Source: Gibbula magus (lineage: Eukaryota; Mollusca; Gastropoda; Trochida; Trochidae). From it: a DNA stretch of 64,000 bases. The translations under genes were made by a program, and so were the position numbers. Each line of letters begins with the position of its first letter. Position 1 is the first letter of the stretch. The notes below the pieces were generated by a model. That model was not told where the DNA came from, did not search any database, and saw only the letters and a list, made by a program, of their open reading frames with translations. The stretch is from the NCBI GenBank assembly GCA_936450465.1, contig OW388301.1:23247268-23311267 (forward strand). The letters are read 5' to 3'. Of the stretch, positions 20,641 through 30,814 are shown piece after piece.

Positions 20641-21719
20641 AGAATTTTAAGGTGTTCACGTTAAAATGGCCGCCCGAAGATGGTTCAAGTGATCTGACTG
20701 ATGTAGAGATACCTAAACACTCAAAGTAATGTTTTAAAAATGGTAACATGATAGAATGGTCAACCATCTTGCTGACTGAACTCTCAAATTCGCAAGAGAC
20801 CTACAAATCTACCTCTCACACTGAAGAATTCCACACAACTGTCGCTTTATACGTCGCACCATTTTCTTTCAATATGGATAACCGTTGTCTATGGTTGCGG
20901 CTTATCGGGTCGTGTAATGAGATGTTTTACTCTCTAACATAAAAATATATTGTGGTTTAAACATATTTATTTCATATAGAATTGGATTGGAAAACAAGCT
21001 GCAATAGCTTATCTGAAAACCGCTCCAGAATACAAAACAAAAAGCATATAACATGGTGAATTAACAATACATAATACATTTACAAAAGCCAACAACAATA
21101 CAAGTACATGTAGTAATGAATTCATAATACTTAATCAGATTACAATATTTGTTAGAAATTTTGAACAGTTGCCATCAATTTTCTTCAATTATTACCAGAT
21201 ATATAAACTAGTAAGCTAGTTTTTTAATCTGCCTGTTCAATTTATAAACGAGTGTATTGAAATTAAAAGTTCTTTATTTACAGTAGAGGAACAATTTGGA
21301 TATCCAAATAAAATCGATTTCAAATCAAATCAAAATGGTGTTTGAGAAATAAATATTTCATATTTGTGTGTGTTAAGGTCACTACATTCAAGTCTGAGGC
21401 GAGAATGAATTATTTGACATAGCCTGTCTCCATAGTTCAAGTCAAAATGACTGTTGGAATCTTGGAGAATAGCTTTTAAGCTTAATAGAGATGGTGATTC
21501 TCTGTGTTCAGTTGGTACAGTGTTTCACAACTTAACGGTATTGGGAAGGAGGAATCTCGCATAATTTGCAGTTTTACAGTTAATGGTTTGGAGTTTTGAA
21601 TCATCACGAAGGTTATAACGAACATCTGACAATAACAATATACTGCATAAACTTTAATGATAAATAGCAAATTTGAGAAAACAAAATATGCACACAAAAA
21701 CGTGCTACAGTGCCTTTAA
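20641..21719. mobile_element. Family B TTAA element interrupted by LINE 3' sequence
   Basis: The left part (20641-20953) contains GTGTTCACGTTAAAATGGCC, GGTCAACCATCTTGCTG and GGTTGCGGCTTATCGGGTCG. It matches, in opposite orientation, the interior of the family B copy at 21786-23136. The right end (about 21650-21719) reads ACGTGCTACAGTGCCTTTAA with TTAA at 21716-21719. Between them, 20954 to about 21640 is foreign: it starts GGTTTAAACATATTTATTTC, which recurs at 48187, and looks like the 3' UTR of a LINE on the minus strand. The left terminus was not found. Confidence 0.55.
20954..21640 (-). pseudogene. LINE 3' UTR-like fragment nested in family B
   Basis: Read on the minus strand it ends with GAAATAAATATGTTTAAACC, an AATAAA-containing tail. 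The same motif occurs at about 48182-48245. No coding part is recognised, so the LINE assignment is an inference from the shared 3' end and truncation pattern. Confidence 0.4.
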
Positions 21720-21871
21720 ATGGAGGATGTGATATGTTTTTCAATCTCCAATATCGTATAAGTATCATTGACCTTTAAAGACTAGTTAAAGGCACAGTGG
21801 CACAATGTTTACATCTTATTTTTTCTCAAATTTGCCATATATTGTTAAAGTTTATACAATATATTGTTACG

Positions 21872-22232
21872 TTAAAGGGGCAGTAGCACGTTTTTTCGCT
21901 GAAATAAGTAGATGAAATGTATTTGGAAAATAATGTCACCAATAGTAAAACACTTTTCTCTATTTCATAAAATCAAGTTAAAATTGATTGTACATGTTCC
22001 GGATAGCCATGATAATCGTTTTTGTCATTCAAAATAATAAATTGTGTTCACAATAAAATGGCCGCCATGCAATTTTTGCCTAATACGCAACATTGTTATT
22101 ACCACTACGGATAATTGGTTTGTGTGATAAGATGTTTTACCCTCTAATGTAAATATAAATGGCATAAACTATCATTTAAAATGGAAATTTGAAAAACTAC
22201 AATTTTGAAAAAACGTGCTACTGCCCCTTTAA
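21872..22232. mobile_element. TTAA MITE, family A, full length
   Basis: Ends TTAAAGGGGCAGTAGCACG and CGTGCTACTGCCCCTTTAA are perfect inverses with TTAA on both sides. The interior contains AATGGCCGCCATGCAATTTT and GATAATTGGTTTGTGTGATA, conserved in all full family A copies. It is inserted within family B. Confidence 0.9.
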
Positions 22233-22267
22233 GGGGTAAAACATTTCATTACACGACCCAATAAGCC

Positions 22268-22802
22268 TAAACTGAAGCACAAAAGAAACGTCACACCTCA
22301 GTTGTCTTTATCATATGTATAATTTTAAATGTTAAATTTCTCGAGTTTTCGACGTCGTATTCAAAAACTGAATAGTTTGGCAAATAAACCCAAAATATTA
22401 AATCAGTCAAATAATGTTTTACTTGTTTTTAAAAAAAATAATTAAAAAATCAAAATTTTGAAATTTAAAATTCCCAAAAATTAATTTTGATACAACACAA
22501 CTATTAATCGACATATAACACATACTCTATGTGAAAATCAATAAATTTGCCTAGTCCTGTACACATTTACAACATTTTAAACATGGTAGGGGTCATGTTG
22601 GTGTAAATTTCATTTCTTACCCCTGTCTAGTTTAAAAATGATATTGTAGTCAAAAAATAAAAAAAATCACCAATTAAGTCATTAAAACTACTGCCAAAAG
22701 GTGTTATTGCATCGTGCCATAATCAAATGCATCTCATTTCTTTCAAATATTGAATTAATCGAAACCAATTGAGGTGTGGCGTTTCTTTTGTGCTTCAGTT
22801 TA
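22268..22802. mobile_element. Family C MITE, full length, nested in family B
   Basis: The element lies between TA dinucleotides. Its inverted ends are AACTGAAGCACAAAAGAAAC and GTTTCTTTTGTGCTTCAGTT. Subterminal CACCTCAGTTG and CAATTGAGGTG also pair. The interior has the family C markers GTAGGGGTCATGTTGGTG and TTACCCCTGTC. TA target and A/T-rich ends fit Tc1/mariner-type non-autonomous elements. No transposase is encoded. Confidence 0.85.
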
Positions 22803-23193
22803 CTTAAGTATGAGAGGTTGATGTTCAATGTATCATGCGATTTTGAGAGTCCAGACAGCAAGATGGTTGACCATTTCATCATGATGCCATATTTAAAACT
22901 CTGCTCTGGGTGTTTAGGTGTCGCTGCATTCTTATCACTTAAAGTACCTTTAAGCGGCCATTTGAATGTGAACACCTGAAGGGAAATGGACTGGTGTGGC
23001 TTAACCGAACTATGTACATTAGTTTTAGAACTCTTTTTATTGATTGATGACTATTATCTAGCTATTTGTAACACTTTTGTTCCTTTTCGTGTAATCAATT
23101 TATTTCAGTAAAAACGGCGTGCTACATCGCTTTTAACATGATAAACTTGCTTTGGTTTTAGAAATAATTACCATTTAGATTGTGAACAAATAT

Positions 23194-23640
23194 AACATGG
23201 TTATATTTGGGATAACACTACCTTCAATAGTACATAGTCTTGTCGAGGCGAAATGGTCGTGTGGGTCGAGGCGAAATGGTCGTGTGGTAAGCTGTTGGTA
23301 CAGTCAACGTTGGCGATAGTTGCCTTAGTCTGAGGGTGTTGGTTCGAATCCCGTATCACTATATAAATGGCAAGTATTTCTAATGCATTCAGCCTAGGTA
23401 GCTGCCCCAATTTACGTCTATCAGAGGGGTATTGAATGTAAAAATAGCTTAACTGTCGATTATTGGACCTCGATTTTTGCTGAGGTGAAATGGTCTTGTC
23501 ATAAGCTGTTGGTACAGTCAATGCTGGCGACAGTTGCCCTTCTCTGAGGGTGTGGGTTCGAATCCCGCATTGGACTCGGCCCGAAAAAGTACAAGAATTT
23601 GTTCTATTGAATTGAGTGTTATCCCAAATATAACCATGTT
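23194..23640. mobile_element. Element with perfect 26-bp inverted ends carrying two tRNA-like promoters
   Basis: Perfect 26-bp inverted repeats lie at 23194-23219 and 23615-23640; the core is GGTTATATTTGGGATAACAC. Inside are two related tRNA-like segments in the same orientation, each with CTGTTGGTACAGTCAA followed by a B box (GGTTCGAATCC). The first spans about 23235-23363 and the second about 23485-23575. Part of the first, TCGAGGCGAAATGGTCGTGT, is itself duplicated. A third relative lies at 31455-31560. No target duplication was found. It may be a DNA element that captured a SINE, or a composite repeat. Confidence 0.7.
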
Positions 23641-23778
23641 GCTTTGGTTTGTATTGTATTGTGACATAAGTATCTAGATCGCAGTCTATTTAGATACCTT
23701 CAGAGAAGGTTGAGCTACTGATTTTGAGATACTGTGCATCGTCTTATTGCAAATGATAATATAAAAGGTGCCCGTGCC

Positions 23779-24269
23779 ATAAGATGCATCCATTGTGTTT
23801 CATAATATTTTATTTTGCTTTAATGCCTGCCAAGTTACTATATGTACTGATTTCAGTTCAAATAATTTTACTCAACTAACCCGTTTATCTCAAATTGCCT
23901 CATATATCATAATTGCTACTTTCCAATTAAAATCGAACAAAATTATTATATATGTGCAAAGAAAACCAGAAAACACGTCCTATTTACACGCACAGTAGTT
24001 ATGTGACCTATGACACATTATCAACCCAAATTTGTCTTTTTGTCTGACAGTAATGTACATAAGTTTCCATAATTACGTTTGACTGATTGTGGTGCATCGT
24101 CCGGTTTTCGATCAGAAATCATTACCTTTACCTTCATATCATCACTATACTGAGTCGACTACCATCAAATTGGTAATTTTCGGCAACAGTCAATACTTCT
24201 TCATAAAATAACACCATTTATAACGTCTGGCACATGCGACCCACAACAACACAATGGATGCACTTTTAA
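23779..24269. mobile_element. TTAA-type MITE, family H, copy 1
   Basis: The left end GATGCATCCATTGTGTTTC and right end AACACAATGGATGCACTTTTAA are inverted (shared core GCATCCATTGTGTT). The right side carries TTAA (24266-24269); the left flank is ATAA. The interior, including GTCCGGTTTTCGATCAGAAA, aligns over its whole length with copy 2 at 36886-37358. No coding capacity. Confidence 0.75.
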
Positions 24270-24862
24270 CGCTTAGGGGTCCTACCCCGCCACGTATTGG
24301 AGACCCGGCTTTTGTGTGAAGCCCGGCCCTTATTTTATATATAGGTTCAACCAACGTTAACTCGTGTACCCACATGTCGCGGCAAACGATCTTTTAGTTA
24401 AGGTTCACAACAACCATTGCGCATGGATCAAAGGAACACATACGGAATTCCTAGCAAATAAAATAGTGTGTAAGGTTGTGAAATCGCCCGAAGTATGTAT
24501 TATATAGCATTTCTAACCTCAATGTTGTAGTAAGTATGTAAAGATATTTAAGAATTGACTTCAAAATGTATTAAGTTCATGGAGGTATAAACGAATCAGA
24601 TTCACGCAAAGCAATTGCTATTTATTTATTTACCCGTGAATATGGTAAATAAATGGATTTAGATACATCGATCATGTATCAATTAATATAAATGAATAAA
24701 TATTTGATTCTGAATATTTCAAAACGGTATAAGACCAGACTCTTAATCATGTTAAACAGCTTTACCCCCGGCTGCTACATATTAGAGGCCAGGCCCCTAT
24801 TAGAGGAAATACGGTAGTCCAGTCTTTGTCACATTATTTCGATATCCTTACCAAACTGAAAT
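24270..24862. other. Unassigned spacer
   Basis: It includes GGAGACCCGGCTTTTGTGTG near 24300 and AGAGGCCAGGCCCCTATTAG near 24785. No gene or element is recognised. Confidence 0.3.
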
Positions 24863-25195
24863 AAACTGAGGTATATAAAACTTAACACCTCAGCTGGTTT
24901 TATCATATGTTTGATTTTCAATTACAAATATCTTATGTTTCCGAAGTCGTACTCTAAAACTGAAAAGTGCAGGCGTTTAGTCATCAGCCAAGGAATAATT
25001 CTTTGTGTTTTTAATATTTTGGGGGAAAATGAAATTTCCAAAATTCATTTGAAAAAAACACAACTGTTCATCGACATATAAGACATCTGCTAAGTGAAAA
25101 TCAATAAATGTGCCCCATTCTGAACACATTTACAACATTATAAACATTGTAGGGGTCATGTTGGTGTGAAAATGATTTCATACCCCTTGGTCCTT
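24863..25195. mobile_element. Truncated family C MITE
   Basis: It starts AAACTGAGGTATATAAAAC, then AACACCTCAGCTGGTTTTAT. It follows the family C interior to GTAGGGGTCATGTTGGTGTG and then breaks into unrelated sequence. The right end is missing. Confidence 0.65.
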
Positions 25196-25272
25196 CCAGT
25201 GACTCTAACTCTGCATGTTTGAAAAAAACGAGTATGATTGTTTGCCGAATCAGTCAACATTGAACATTAAAT

Positions 25273-26062
25273 GAACTCACGAGCAAAAGAAAGTATAGGT
25301 ACAACAACGCAAGATATTTCAATCAGCGAGTGATGAACAAGAATGAACCATAGTTACACCATCGCCCCGTTCAATAGCAGCGAGCGCTTAAATTGCTCAA
25401 TGTAGCGCTCAATGTAGCGCTCAATGAGCGCTTCTTCTCTCTTGAACGACACAGTGCAAAGTTTGCTCGCCTTGCTACGTAGCGCTACATTGAGCAATCG
25501 CGTTCAAGATAGGTTTCAAAGTAATCGCTCTTTGGGCGATTACTTTGAAACCTATCTTGAACACGGCACAGGTCTCTAAAAGCAAACAAACTTTGTCTGT
25601 TAATTTTGTAACATTATCTGTTCATAATTCTGAAAAACACGGCTGCTTTAAAAATCGTCGTTATAGAATCTCCTTAACCAGGCAAGATAGGGGAGTGAAA
25701 TAGGGTTTTCAGGCTTTTTTTTGACGTCCAACAGCAACGGTGCGTTATTAAGTTAAAGTCAAAGGAAGTACATTATGTCGATACCATCTTGTACTAACAT
25801 AATTTCCATATTTCATAACATTTGACCTTAAATACCGATACTTTTTTCTCAAAATACCTTTTGAAATAGCTATTTCAGCACCCCATGTGTGCTTGAACAG
25901 ATATAAACTATTATGTATCATACTCTCATGAATGAAATTGTGTATATCTCTTAATGAGATATATCCTCAACACAAACATTCAAAACCGAGTTTATTCGGT
26001 AGAAATATTGTGTGTTTGACTCTGTTGAAAAGAAGATATACTTTATTTTGCCCGTGAGTTTA
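25273..26062. mobile_element. Family D MITE with a nested hairpin element
   Basis: Ends ACTCACGAGCAAAAGAAAGT and ACTTTATTTTGCCCGTGAGT are inverted. The interior has the family D markers ATAGGGGAGTGAAATAGGG, AAATAGCTATTTCAGCACCC and TTGAACAGATA. It is interrupted at 25364-25567. An unoccupied TTAA at 25828-25831 corresponds to the place where a related family D copy at 26430 carries a family A insertion. Confidence 0.75.
25364..25567. mobile_element. Hairpin-ended element (27-bp perfect stem), copy 1
   Basis: The element starts GCCCCGTTCAATAGCAGCGA and ends TTGAACACGGC. Near the right end is a perfect 27-bp stem, 25502-25528 with 25536-25562, around a 7-bp loop. The rest is rich in AGCGCTCA/TAGCGCT repeats. 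A second copy at 33811-34034 lies in the opposite orientation. The termini GGCCGTGTTC and GGCTCCGTTC (from copy 2) are weakly inverted. Target duplication was not identified and the superfamily is unknown. Confidence 0.75.
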
Positions 26063-26429
26063 ATATCCCGGTTCTATCATATCAATTTGTTTTGTTATTT
26101 TTACTGTACATTGTATGAGTGAAACAATAGGGTGTAACGTTTCCTTTGTATCTCAGTTTAGTTCCTGGATAAGCAAATAAAGACAGCACATATGTTTGTT
26201 GAGTTTTTAAACATAATTTTGACAAATTGACGATGGTTGCTACGAGGATGATTGGAACTTCTTTGGAACAATTGGGTGAAGATTATTGTAAATTAATTTA
26301 ATTTCCTTGTTCATTCGTCCATCATTTTACTTTCATGTTAACCATTTCACACTACTGGTTTATTTGTAATATCGTAACGTTAAGTTATGTCTTACAATTT
26401 TACTCTTGTGACTGCACTTAACTTAATCG
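26063..26429. other. Unassigned spacer
   Basis: A possible decayed family D end (GTGTAACGTTTCCTTTGTA) occurs near 26131. Otherwise nothing is recognised. Confidence 0.3.
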
Positions 26430-27200
26430 CGTACAAAAGAAAAGTCACCATACACAGTACAGTTCAATCCACGAGCGTGAAATAGACTCACATCGTGTCT
26501 TCAGAAGCCAACTAGACTAAATTTGAAATTTCTAATCATTATCTCTTCATATTCTGAGGAACACGCATTTAAGGAAATTATCGTTTTCGAATCTGCTTTA
26601 CTAAACACGATAGGAGAGTGAAAAAGTGCTTTTGGGTTGTTTTATGACGTCCTACAGTAATAATGCGTCATCAAATTTAAGTCATAGAATTTTATTTATG
26701 TCGACAACATATTTTCTTTTTTAAATTTCTCCATTTCATAAAGTTTTAGCTTAAAGGGGCAGTAGCACGTTTTTTGCAAAATTCATTTTTTCAAATTTCC
26801 TATTTATAATGATAATTTGTGCCATTTAAATTTACTTTAGAGGGTAAAACTTCTTATTACACAAACCAATTATCCGAAGTAGTAATATCGATGATGTGTA
26901 TAAAGCAAAAATTGCATGGCGACCATTTTATTGTGAACACATTTTATTATTTGGAATGAGAAAAAAGATTCCCATGGCTTTACTGAGCCATGCAAACTCA
27001 TTTTTAACTTGATTTTCCGAAGAGAGAAGGGTGTTTTACGATTGGTGAAATTAATTTTCAAATACATTTCATCGACTTATTTGAGCGAAAAAACGTGCTA
27101 CTGCCCCTTTAAACATTCTGGCGAAAAAACATATTGCAGAAGCGAATTCACCACCCTAATTGTATTTTACCTAAAAAATAAAAACGTCATATTCTGGCCT
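26430..27200. mobile_element. Family D MITE copy carrying a family A insertion
   Basis: It starts near CGTACAAAAGAAAAGTCACC, then TCGTGTCTTCAGAAGCCAAC, matching family D. The match reaches CATTTCATAAAGTTTTAGC and is interrupted at TTAA by the family A element at 26752-27112. Downstream similarity fades. Confidence 0.6.
26752..27112. mobile_element. TTAA MITE, family A, inverted orientation
   Basis: Both ends read TTAAAGGGGCAGTAGCACG (direct or inverse). The interior runs opposite to the copy at 21872, with GTGAACACATTTTATTATTT and GAGAGAAGGGTGTTTTACG. TTAA flanks both sides. The homologous family D site at 25828-25831 is empty and has one TTAA. The frames at 26870-27067 and 27009-27212 are accidental. 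Confidence 0.9.
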
Positions 27201-27274
27201 ATAACATTGTGAGTACTTCTTTAGTGACCATGTGTCTGTCCAAAACATGCATAAATCTACTTTATCCGACAGCA

Positions 27275-27625
27275 GTACTGGAATCTCTAGAAATCACGTT
27301 AATAAAAGATGTTGTCGACATAATGCGCCACATTGGACTTTAATTCGTTGACATATCGTTACTATATAAATAGGACGGCATAACACGAGAATGAAAGACC
27401 TATTTCACTCTCCTATTTCGCCTACATCACTCTCCTATTTCGCCTACATAAGGAGATTCAAAAGTTTTTAAAATGCGTGTTTTCATAAACATAATAAGAA
27501 TGGTTAAAAAATGGAAAATTAGCTTCTGAAAACATCATGTTGTTGTGTTTCTGTTGTATATATCATTTATGGATTAAATTATCTTGCAATTTTGTTGGTA
27601 ACCTTTGTTTTGGTCGCTAGTGTAC
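27275..27625. mobile_element. Partial family D MITE, opposite orientation
   Basis: It has family D markers in inverse order: AAAGATGTTGTCGACATAAT, GGACTTTAATTCGTTGACAT and AAGGAGATTCAAAAG. It includes a local 25-bp duplication (CACTCTCCTATTTCGCCTAC twice, 27407-27450). The ends are degraded. Confidence 0.6.
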
Positions 27626-28755
27626 TAGTTGTAGCAGTACATAATTGCATCAGTAAAAACAACATGAACAACTTTTGAATGATTTATGTAGGTGTGCGAT
27701 ATATCATTGTCCTGAAAACTTCTAAAGATCTTGGAGTTTTTGTGTAACACAGTCCTAAGTTTCTCCTTTTCATAGTATTTAATTTTTGTAACGTATCTAT
27801 CTTATAAATCAACAAACATACATGGAGACTGGACACGATCCAAACTCTATTCCACAGGTTGAGAGGTTAGCAATATTGTCAGCTCGATGCACATTGACAT
27901 GTATTACTACATTCAAAACTTTGAAACTACGTTTGAAAGAAATGTACTTTAACGTCTAAACGGGATAAAGTGAACTTTGAACTAGAGCGCCACTCGTAAA
28001 GACAGCATAAAAGTCTGTTGTTCGAATGAACTCTCTCGAAAGTTACACAACAAAAACTCCTAATGATATATACCACACTTCACGTTTTTGCATGTAATTA
28101 TTTTCGCAACAGCTTCAACTAACAACGCAGTAAAAATGAAATACGCATGCACGCTAATAACCGTTAAAGACATATATTAGTAACAATTTTTTTCATCCGG
28201 GTTAATTATAAAAAACGCAATTATGCCCTTAAAGAGACCGCGTATAAAACATGTGCCTCGCTGAAGAGGGTGGTTATTTATTTTACAAACCACAAGAAAA
28301 AATCGTACAATGGAAAAAACCCGAAGCCTATATGAGAACATATCCCCAAATGTAATTGCTCATGTGCTACCCAAAATGTATCACGTGACCATTTATTTGC
28401 GAATATTTCGTCTATTTTGCTACCTCTGCCTCATTAGGTCCGAACAGACTTACCTGTGTGCAAGACGCGTGGACTCTTGTAGTAAATATGTTGCGGGGAT
28501 TAAAAATAGATTACTAAATTACTTCTTGGGTACGAGTCAATGATTTCATTTTTTTAAATTGTGTTCTTTCCTTGAGATTCAACAAACCCATTCATCTATA
28601 AGAAACAGCCGGGTAAAACCTGCCATAGGCATTTAATATAAAATGTATTGTATGTTTATGATAACACGTAACTGTTACGAAGTTACCTGGTGGTTTGGAA
28701 CATAGGTTTTAGACTGACATTTGAAAAACAAAGAGACAATGACATTCACGTAAGT
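27626..28755. other. No recognised feature
   Basis: The plus-strand frame at 28310-28543 (77 codons) has no recognisable domain or splice context. No repeat ends are seen. Confidence 0.3.
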
Positions 28756-29116
28756 TTAAAGGGCAGTAGCACGTTTTTTCGCTCAATCAAGTCGATGAAA
28801 TGTATTTGAAAAACAATGTCACACATTGTAAAACACCCTTCTGTCTTCGAAAAATCAAGTTAAACATTGAGTGTACACCATTCGGTAAAGCCATGTGAAT
28901 AGTTTTTGTCATTCGAAATAATAAAATGTGTTCACAATAAAATGGCCACCATGCTATTTTTGCTTATACGCAATACCGTTATTACCACTACAGATAATTG
29001 GTTTGTGTAATAAGATGTTTTACCCTCTAAAGTAAATATTAATGACATAAACTTTAATAATAAATGGGAAATTTGAAGAAAAAAAACTTTTCAAAAACGT
29101 GCTACTGCCCCTTTAA
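28756..29116. mobile_element. TTAA MITE, family A, full length
   Basis: Left end TTAAAGGGCAGTAGCACG has lost one G; right end CGTGCTACTGCCCCTTTAA is intact. TTAA is on both sides. The interior matches the other copies, including AAAATGGCCACCATGCTATT. It stops about 20 bp before the first long hairpin of the CRE cluster. Confidence 0.9.
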
Positions 29117-29136
29117 GATTAAATCGAGAACATTAA

Positions 29137-29580
29137 GTAGAGAATCTCACCCAAATATCAAATATATCAACAAGGGTTAATTAAAGTTGCTTGCCGAGGA
29201 TAGTTTTACTTTAACCAACGAGTGTTTATATATTTGATATCAGAAGAATCGAGGGCGATCATTCAAAATCATTCTTCAATAAGTATTAGCAAAAGAATGA
29301 ACATATCTGAAAGACAAACAAGACAAAGTGATCTCAATGAGGTCATAACATTGTGACGTCATCAGCATTATGGCGTCATATCATTGTTACGTCATCAACT
29401 ATGTGACGTCATAGCATTGTTAGCAGTATTCATAGTGATGTCAAAGCCTTTTGATGTCATAAACTGATGATGTAATAGGATTGTGACGATTTGATTGTAA
29501 CGATATCTACAATGTAGATATCGCTTGATCTCACACAAGCGATATCTACTGTGGGAACCAGTTTTGGGTGATAAATGAGT
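29137..29580. mobile_element. CRE/hairpin foldback unit 1
   Basis: A hairpin at about 29137-29258 pairs GAATCTCACCCAAATATC-side sequence with GATATTTGATATCAGAAG-side sequence around TTGCCGAGGA. It is followed by two perfect TGACGTCA (29354-29361, 29404-29411) and several near matches (GGCGTCA, TTACGTCA, TGATGTCA). A compact palindrome cluster lies at 29502-29558: GATATCTACAATGTAGATAT plus C, then AGATATCGCTTG paired with CAAGCGATATCT. It ends CCAGTTTTGGGTGATAAA, which inversely matches the start of the body. It has the same organisation as unit 2. Confidence 0.65.
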
Positions 29581-29609
29581 GTTTACGTCATATTATGTAT
29601 GCGACTAAA

Positions 29610-29666
29610 GTGCCTGAATATTAGTATTCCCGAGCGAGAGCGAGGAATATACCGATATTCAGGCAC
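29610..29666. repeat. Short hairpin with GAGCGAGAGCGAG loop
   Basis: GTGCCTGAATAT (29610) pairs with ATATTCAGGCAC (29655-29666). Inner bases and the loop include CCCGAGCGAGAGCGAGG. The loop type is the same as in the longer hairpins at 9588-9607. Confidence 0.75.
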
Positions 29667-29742
29667 GACTGTTTAATACAGACATGAATATAATCTTTTA
29701 TTATATGATTGCAGGTGAAATACCGGGATCTGTCAATGAAAA

Positions 29743-30190
29743 TAAATAGAATCTCACCCAAGTGTCTTCTGATATCAAATATATCAACACGAGTTGATTA
29801 AAGTTACAAATATCCGAGGCTTGCCGAGGATATTTTCACTTTTATCAACGAGTGTTGATATATTTGATATCAGAAGACACGAGGGTGAGATTCTATTTAT
29901 CATCCAAAATCATTCTTATTACGTTTAAGTGAAAATAGTGTACATCTCTGAGTACATTTCTGCTATTTGACTTCCAGTGCGGTAAGGACATAGCATTGTG
30001 ACGTCATCTTGTTTATGACGTCATATCATTGTGATGTCATTACTCGATGACGCAAAAGCATTGTGATGTCATGTAGTTGACTGTGACATGGCAGTGTGCA
30101 AAATCTACTGCCAAAAAGATATCTCCTAGGAGATATCGCTTGATCTCCCACAAGCGATATCTCCTGTGGAACACAGTTTTGGATGATAAA
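29743..30190. mobile_element. CRE/hairpin foldback unit 2 with ~75-bp arms
   Basis: The hairpin at 29743-29899 has arms of roughly 75 bp. The left begins TAAATAGAATCTCACCC and the right ends GGGTGAGATTCTATTTA. The inner part, ATCCGAGGCTTGCCGAGGAT, is itself palindromic. The body carries TGACGTCA at 29999-30006 and 30016-30023 and TGATGTCA variants. A perfect 20-bp palindrome, GATATCTCCTAGGAGATATC, lies at 30118-30137 and is followed by a second alternative stem. It ends CAGTTTTGGATGATAAA, the inverse of the sequence just inside the hairpin. It is a diverged paralogue of unit 1. Confidence 0.7.
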
Positions 30191-30545
30191 CCGTGTTATC
30201 AGTCACTAGTGAAAATAACAATGGAACGTGTTATCAGTCACTAGTGACTGATATAACAATGACCTGACGTCATAAAACAATGCTCCGACGTCATGACACG
30301 TTCATGACGTCACATTGTTGCTGAGGCGACAGGCTCATTCTGGAGACGACTTAACGTAAATGCAAGTCTAATTTATTTCGGTGAATATGCAAAAATTTGA
30401 TCATATAATAAATAGAAAATGTGTCTTTTCTTGACAAATACCATGTTTATCTCTTCTCGTGAGGTAGAAAGTGGCTGCGCCATTCGGGAAAATATAACCT
30501 TTCTACCTCACACGATGAGATAAACATGGTATTAGTCAAGAAAAG
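30187..30545. mobile_element. CRE/hairpin foldback unit 3 with 47-bp arms
   Basis: The body has GTGTTATCAGTCACTAGTGA twice, then TGACGTCA at 30265-30272 and 30305-30312 and CGACGTCA near 30287. The hairpin at 30425-30545 has two 47-bp arms (left with CAAATACCATGTTTATCTC, right with GAGATAAACATGGTATTAG) and a loop including TGGCTGCGCCATTCGGG. Here the body lies left of the hairpin, the reverse of units 1 and 2. Confidence 0.65.
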
Positions 30546-30814
30546 CCAAATATCCTCTAAATGTTCATACATATAACCGAGGTCATTAAATTGAGGAAAC
30601 TACGCTAGAGTCTATTTTCAACCATAGGCTTGCGACCCGCCGCCGTCGCATTTTGAACACAACATCATAGACAAAGCGTGACGTCATAGCATTGTTTATG
30701 ACGTCACGTCACAAAGTAATATGTTGCCCTAGAAAAGTACCGACTGTATCGGCCACCGTTACCGCGAAAAACACAATGTCCAGCAACCGGCAGTGAAGCT
30801 ATTTTTACATTCAG
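30546..30814. other. Spacer with two more CRE octamers
   Basis: TGACGTCA lies at 30679-30686 and 30699-30706, in CATTGTTTATGACGTCACGT context like the foldback bodies. Probably a fragment of the same element type. No gene. Confidence 0.4.

Larger units (their letters stand above)
21786..23136. mobile_element. Family B TTAA element hosting two nested MITEs
   Basis: The left end TTAAAGGCACAGTGGCAC (21786) and right end GGCGTGCTACATCGCTTTTAA (TTAA at 23133-23136) are decayed inverted repeats. Removing the nested family A copy (21872-22232) and family C copy (22268-22802) restores a continuous B interior of about 455 bp. Across the A insertion the sequence GTTACG-TTAA-GGGGTAAAAC rejoins with a single TTAA. 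The same interior, in the other orientation, lies at 20641-20953. Family B is therefore older than both insertions. Confidence 0.75.

Noticed and set aside
21872..22232. Family A as a mariner MITE with TA duplication
   Set aside because: Every copy has T before and A after the TA, giving TTAA on both sides, and empty sites show one TTAA. A plain TA target would not force this.
21872..22232. Family A as a piggyBac MITE
   Set aside because: TTAA fits, but piggyBac ends usually start CCC. The AGGGG start fits the T2/Kolobok signature better. Not fully excluded without the autonomous element.
25364..25567. Helitron identity for the hairpin-ended element
   Set aside because: A 3' hairpin is present but there is no TC start, no CTRR end, and the hairpin runs to within 5 bp of the terminus.
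29466..29500. CTGATGA at 29466 and 46799 as further hammerhead cores
   Set aside because: No GAAA at helix II distance and no flanking complementarity. The second is an internal family C sequence.
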